Assembly (NCBI RefSeq): GCF_019931275.1
Contig: NZ_JAIOTY010000001.1
Span: 1,584,650-1,648,649, forward strand
Direction: 5' to 3'
Source of the DNA: Nitratidesulfovibrio sp. SRB-5
GTDB lineage: Bacteria > Desulfobacterota > Desulfovibrionia > Desulfovibrionales > Desulfovibrionaceae
DNA: 64,000 nucleotides
The notes under the pieces are model-generated. The model ran no database searches and was not told the DNA's origin. It worked only from the letters and a program-made list of their open reading frames with translations. Of the stretch, positions 60,140-64,000 are shown in pieces. The position numbers were made by a program, and so were the translations under genes. Every line of letters begins with the position of its first letter. Position 1 is the first letter of the stretch.

Positions 60140-61858
60140 CTACGCGGCGACTTTGCGGGTGCGCTGGATGGCCCGGAACTCGTCCACCAATGACACCAGC
60201 TTGCCGTAGTTACGCTTGATTTCGAGACCGCCGGGGGTCAACTCATCGTCGCGCTTTTCGATGTAGGTGCGCAGCAGGTAGCGGTCGTTGAGCATGTTTT
60301 CGCCAATGGCGATGACACTGGACACCAGCGTGTCGAAATAGCTGACGATTTCGAATTTCAGCCCGTGCAGCAGCTGCACCGCCTCGGCCAGCATGCGCCG
60401 GTAGCCGATGCGCTCGCCCCGGTACTCGCGGTCCTGAATGTCTTCAAGATAGCGCACCTTGCGGGCCTGCTGGATGTAGCTGTATTTGGCCCAGACCTCT
60501 TGATACAACTCGTGCAGGTGGCCGAAGGCCTCGTAGTTGTCCGGCGAGAGCAGGTAGTTGTCCAGCACCTTGATGACGTTGGCGAAGAATTCGTCGCTGT
60601 AGCCGATGATGCGCCGCTGGTGCTTGGACAGCCATGCATACAGGAACTTCAGGCGCTTTTCGTCCGTATCGGTGTTTTCGACGATCTCGTTGCGCTTGAA
60701 GATGATCCTGCCCGTGTATTCGCCACGGGTTATGTCGTTCAGGCGCAGGAACATGTTGCTGGCGTCCTTGATGATGTTCAGGTCGCCCAGCACCTGCCCC
60801 GTAACGGGATGGATGACTTCCTGCGACTCCACGGACAGGGCGCGGTCCTGCCGCACGTTGTCCGGGTTGAACTTGTGCTGCCGGTAGGACACCCGCAGGA
60901 TGACCACCCGCCGTTCGCGATCCAGGAAGTAGCCAGCCTCGTCGATGGCGCGCAGGGCCTCTTCCTGGTCGGCGTCCACGCGCACCAGGGCCAGCTTTTC
61001 CACGCGGGGGTAGGGGCGCGAATCGCCCTCGCCGATCATGGTGGTGATGGTGCGGTCCGACTGCCCCAGCACGCGGATCATGAAGCGTTCGCCCATCTTG
61101 TGCAGCCGCCGCGCGAACAGCGCGCTGGAGGTGCGCCGCTCGGACACGATGGGAAAGCCGTACAACTCCATCAGGTACTGATACACGAACAGCCGATTGC
61201 GCTCGTACATCTCGTTGTCGCCCACGTCGAACTTGCCGATGCGCATGCCGAAGCGCTTGATCTCGCTGTCGAGGTCGGACGGGAACGAGGCATACACCCC
61301 GCCCAGATGGAAATGGCCGAAGCTGTCCAGCGCGAAGACCTGGGCGCGGTCCATGGCCAGCAGAAAGGGCATCAGCGCGGGGTAGTAGTCGAGCACGGAG
61401 GTGTCGAACCGCCCGAAGCGCTGGCGGAAGGATTCCTGGAAGGCCTTGGGCAGGCGGGTCTGCATGGCCTGCACGTTGCGGGCGATGACCTGCGATTCCA
61501 GCGGGCACGAGGCGCCTTCCGCCACGCTGGCCGTATCCAGCACCGGGTGCAGGATGTCGAACTGGAAGACTTCCTGGAAGTAGTTGAGGGGCCGCTCGAA
61601 GGCCGCCATGCTGAAGCCGGGCAGGTGCTTGTATTCCCACAGGTCGGCTTCGAACGAGGGCAGCAGCTCGCGCGACTCCACCAGCGGGTAGTCGGCGTGT
61701 TCGAAAAAGGGGCGCAACAGGCATTGCTTGACGTGTACCACGTCAAGAAAGCGCTTCAGCGCGGCAAGCGACGTAAGCTCCACCGGTTCGGACAGCAGGC
61801 CGTCCTCGCGGTAGACAAACTCTCCCTTGCTGAAGGCGTTTTTCAGGGTGATCTTCAT
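60140..61858 (-). CDS. large conserved protein of unknown function
   Basis: A 572-residue soluble protein I do not recognise. It starts MKITLKNAFSKGEFVYRE. The sequence is rich in Tyr, Phe and Arg and alternates strands and helices without signal peptide or membrane segment. Notable stretches are FDILHPVLDTASVAEGA, LDSFGHFHLGGVYASFPSD, MIGEGDSRPYPRVEKL and a helical C-terminal third (YSYIQQARKVRYLEDIQD, SYFDTLVSSVIAIGENML). Only one Cys pair is visible and no nucleotide-binding motif. A weak CAGGA precedes ATG 61858. Codon use is like that of its neighbours, so it is a real gene. Confidence 0.75.
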   Translation of the reverse strand: MKITLKNAFSKGEFVYREDGLLSEPVELTSLAALKRFLDVVHVKQCLLRPFFEHADYPLVESRELLPSFEADLWEYKHLPGFSMAAFERPLNYFQEVFQFDILHPVLDTASVAEGASCPLESQVIARNVQAMQTRLPKAFQESFRQRFGRFDTSVLDYYPALMPFLLAMDRAQVFALDSFGHFHLGGVYASFPSDLDSEIKRFGMRIGKFDVGDNEMYERNRLFVYQYLMELYGFPIVSERRTSSALFARRLHKMGERFMIRVLGQSDRTITTMIGEGDSRPYPRVEKLALVRVDADQEEALRAIDEAGYFLDRERRVVILRVSYRQHKFNPDNVRQDRALSVESQEVIHPVTGQVLGDLNIIKDASNMFLRLNDITRGEYTGRIIFKRNEIVENTDTDEKRLKFLYAWLSKHQRRIIGYSDEFFANVIKVLDNYLLSPDNYEAFGHLHELYQEVWAKYSYIQQARKVRYLEDIQDREYRGERIGYRRMLAEAVQLLHGLKFEIVSYFDTLVSSVIAIGENMLNDRYLLRTYIEKRDDELTPGGLEIKRNYGKLVSLVDEFRAIQRTRKVAA

Positions 61859-62443
61859 GCGCCGTCCTGGTGCCCGTGGCGCTTCGCCATTCCCCTCCGG
61901 CATGGCGAGGCGGATTGCAGTTGCCCCTCTGCGATATCCAAGCCTATTTTTTTTTCTAAAAAAATTCTACCATAATGTGACGGGCAATGGTTCAGGCACA
62001 AGGGTTTCGCGGTGTCTGCGCATTGCGGGTGCCGCACCACGCGGGGCCATGGCGGGCGCACGGCTGTTGCGGGAACATGCCCGGCTTTGTTAAAGCACCG
62101 GTTGAAACGGAGCGGTAACTGACAACGGCATTGCCACGGTGCGGCAGCGCACGCAGCGCCCCGCCCCTGTCTGGATACTGACTTGCCTGCTCTCGGTCCT
62201 GCCTGGCCCGGGTTTGGCGTCGGTTCGTTCGCGACCGGTCTGATTGCGGCGTTTTTTGCTGCACGCTGGTCATGCGCCGTCCGCCCCTTGCGGGCGGCAT
62301 CGCGCGGGGATAGGCTGTCGTCCGCCTTCGTTTCGTCCGCCTTCGTTTTGTCCACCGCGCGCGTTACCGCCGGGCTTCGGTCGGGGCGCACGCCATACGC
62401 CATGAACTCCGGCCACCGCACGGGGCCGGAGAGGAATTCGGAT
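61859..62443. other. long intergenic region with an A/T tract
   Basis: 585 bp between divergent genes. An unusual TTTTTTTTT-C-T-AAAAAAA tract (61948-61965) stands out in the GC-rich background and may be a promoter UP element or bend. Two copies of a 15-base TCCGCCTTCGTTT-type repeat lie near 62320-62352. No gene accepted. Confidence 0.45.
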
Positions 62444-63544
62444 ATGAACAGCCAACGTTGCCACGAACGCATTCTTGCCATCATTTGCAGCGTGTTCGAC
62501 GCGTATTCCGCCGTGCTCTTCCTGCCGGACGGGACAGCCATCGAAAGTACCGACCTTTCGGCCGGTGCCGCCACGGCGGCAGCCACCGCCGCGCTGGACC
62601 GCGACAGCCAGTTGCATCGCCTTGCCGCCAGCTTCAGCCTGGGCGACATGGTGGACACCGGCACGGCCATCGCCCCGGGGCGCGGGCTGGTGGGCTGGAT
62701 CATCCGCAACCGCGAGCCGCTGCTGGTCAACAACTTCGACCAGCGCCAGAGCCACCTTGGCTACTACCGCAGCAACGAGGAGGCCACCATCAAGGCCTTC
62801 ATGGGCTGCCCCGTGCCCGGCGGCGGCGCGCTGTGCATCGACAGCAAGCGGCAGTATTCCTTTTCCGACAAGGACCAGAAGATCCTGCAACTGTTCGCGG
62901 ACCTCATTTCCGGGGTCGAGGGCGTGGTCTGCCAGGGGGCCGGACAGGCCAGCCTGACCCGCTACTACGCGGCCTTGCAGGTGATCAGCGAACTGCGCGG
63001 GCGCATCAGCCGCTGGCCGCAATTCCTGGCCGAATTCCTGCGCCTGATGGCCGAGGCCACCGGCTTCGACCATGCGCTGTTCGCCGCCCGCGACGGCGAC
63101 GGGCAGAACTACATCCTGGAAGGCGAAAGCCACCAGCTGCTGCTGGGCAAGGGCGACGCGCCCATGTATCCCATCGGCAACGGCATCGTGGGCTGGGTGT
63201 TCCGCAACGATGCCCCGGTGTACACCGAAGGCACCGACGGCGCGCCCATGGCGCCGCTGTTCGGCAAGGGGGCGCACATGCCCGCCTTCCGCTCCGTCAT
63301 GTGCCTGCCGCTGATGATCAACAAGGTCACGCGCGGGGTGCTGTGCCTGGGGCACGGCGAGCCGCGCGTCATCCCCGACGATCTGCGCGCCTTCACCCGC
63401 ATGTCGGTGGACCATCTGGCGCTGTTTCTGGAGAACCTGTACCTGAAGAGCAGGCTGCGCGAACTGCTGCCCAAGGCCCGGCTGGAACGCCGCGTACCCG
63501 CGCCCGCCCCGCACGAACGATCCGACCGCGACACCGACGACTGA
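62444..63544 (+). CDS. double-GAF-domain protein upstream of mreB
   Basis: A 366-residue cytoplasmic protein with two GAF-like sensor domains. The first (about 25-165) contains RGLVGWIIRNREPLLVNNF and the second (about 195-335) has GNGIVGWVFRNDAPVYTEG and SVMCLPLMINKVTRGVLCLG. No output domain is present; the C-terminus is a short basic tail. ATG 62444 has GGAGAGG upstream; the longer frame to 62183 lacks support. It ends 24 bp before mreB and is probably co-transcribed with it, which suggests a link between a small-molecule signal and cell shape. Confidence 0.82.
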   Translation: MNSQRCHERILAIICSVFDAYSAVLFLPDGTAIESTDLSAGAATAAATAALDRDSQLHRLAASFSLGDMVDTGTAIAPGRGLVGWIIRNREPLLVNNFDQRQSHLGYYRSNEEATIKAFMGCPVPGGGALCIDSKRQYSFSDKDQKILQLFADLISGVEGVVCQGAGQASLTRYYAALQVISELRGRISRWPQFLAEFLRLMAEATGFDHALFAARDGDGQNYILEGESHQLLLGKGDAPMYPIGNGIVGWVFRNDAPVYTEGTDGAPMAPLFGKGAHMPAFRSVMCLPLMINKVTRGVLCLGHGEPRVIPDDLRAFTRMSVDHLALFLENLYLKSRLRELLPKARLERRVPAPAPHERSDRDTDD

Positions 63545-63568
63545 CACCGCAACCGCGAGAGCCACTAG

Positions 63569-64000
63569 ATGCTGCGCAGACTGTTCGGCTTCCTGGGCAA
63601 GGACCTTGCCATGGATCTGGGTACGGCCAACACGCTGCTGTACACCCGTGCCGAGGGCATCGTGCTGAACGAGCCTTCGGTGGTCGCCCTGGAAACCGAC
63701 CGCAACACGGTGCTCGCGGTGGGGCGCGAGGCCAAGGAATTCCTTGGCCGCACCCCCAAGCGCATCCGGGCCATCCGCCCCATGAAGGACGGCGTCATCG
63801 CCGACTTCGAGGTGACGCGGCAGATGATCGCCTTCTTCATCCGCAAGGTCATCAGCGGTTTTTCGCTGGTCAAGCCGGGCATCGTCATCTGCGTGCCCAC
63901 GGGCATCACCCAGGTGGAAAAGCGCGCGGTCATCGAATCGGCCCACCAGGCCGGCGCGCGCGACGTGCGCCTGGTGGAGGAGCCCATGGCCGCGGCCATC
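63569..64000 (+). CDS. mreB: rod-shape-determining protein MreB, 3' end outside the window
   Basis: The first 144 codons of the bacterial actin homologue that organises cell-wall synthesis. Opening [22 protein letters not shown] contains the phosphate-1 loop (DLGTANT). Further landmarks are [31 protein letters not shown] and VCVPTGIT-type [14 protein letters not shown], ending at [10 protein letters not shown]. The reading frame runs off the window end intact. GCGAGAG precedes ATG 63569. Confidence 0.95.
   Translation, partial: MLRRLFGFLGKDLAMDLGTANTLLYTRAEGIVLNEPSVVALETDRNTVLAVGREAKEFLGRTPKRIRAIRPMKDGVIADFEVTRQMIAFFIRKVISGFSLVKPGIVICVPTGITQVEKRAVIESAHQAGARDVRLVEEPMAAAI

Overview
The window is a GC-rich chromosomal segment of a Desulfovibrio-type sulfate reducer, most likely the Desulfovibrio vulgaris / Nitratidesulfovibrio group. 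The evidence is the gene content: a split-Soret cytochrome c, a complete HdrABC-Flx electron-bifurcation operon behind an iron alcohol dehydrogenase, a cytoplasmic molybdopterin oxidoreductase with a 16-Cys ferredoxin partner, and the gene order argB-hslU-htrA-S1-ppiC. No rRNA, CRISPR array, integrase or insertion sequence is visible, and the region looks like ordinary chromosome with operon-sized modules.

Bases 1-12.9 kb hold the end of a CgeB-type glycosyltransferase, a solute-binding protein, a DUF1737 protein, a Cache protein plus chemoreceptor pair, the split-Soret cytochrome, and a block on the minus strand (S1-domain protein, HtrA protease, HslU unfoldase, ArgB) with a divergent parvulin. 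Bases 13.3-17.0 kb hold a sigma-54 activator facing an agmatinase-family ureohydrolase and a NitT/TauT-type binding protein. Bases 17.8-20.8 kb hold an Hsp20-Lon proteostasis operon. Bases 22.1-29.0 kb form one tight + strand operon: DUF485 protein, acetate-type Na+ symporter, a CBS/DUF294 nucleotidyltransferase, a second CBS/DUF294 protein whose catalytic Asp residues are lost, and a DnaQ-like exonuclease. This is probably a transporter-linked signalling module.

Bases 29.2-46.9 kb are the energy-metabolism core. A PhsAB-like pair on the minus strand diverges from adh, hdrC, hdrB, hdrA, a fused flxD-flxC, flxB and flxA. A ferritin-like protein, a TrfA-like protein, a second iron alcohol dehydrogenase and a histidine kinase / sigma-54 response regulator pair follow. 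A near-consensus -24/-12 promoter (32300-32315) lies ahead of adh, with an inverted repeat about 100 bp upstream. The simplest model is that the two-component system activates adh and hdr-flx so that ethanol oxidation/formation is coupled through NADH to a low-potential ferredoxin and a heterodisulfide-type thiol pair.

Bases 46.9-64 kb hold a hipBA-like pair with an operator-embedded promoter, a degenerate ADP-ribosylglycohydrolase, tRNA-Arg(CCT), GluQ-RS, a TetR regulator, two tandem small-RNA candidates, a PlsC-type acyltransferase, a GT2 glycosyltransferase with a triplicated 3' end, rarA, rsmE, gcvT, an unrecognised 572-residue protein, a double-GAF protein and the start of mreB.

Two non-coding signals stand out. 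A structured element (126 bp in two copies, a diverged 174 bp in a third) sits directly at the stop codons of hslU, flxA and gcvT, always in the same orientation relative to the gene. Two tandem sRNA candidates (53718-53861 and 54012-54151, minus strand) share a C-rich anti-Shine-Dalgarno motif just before their terminators.
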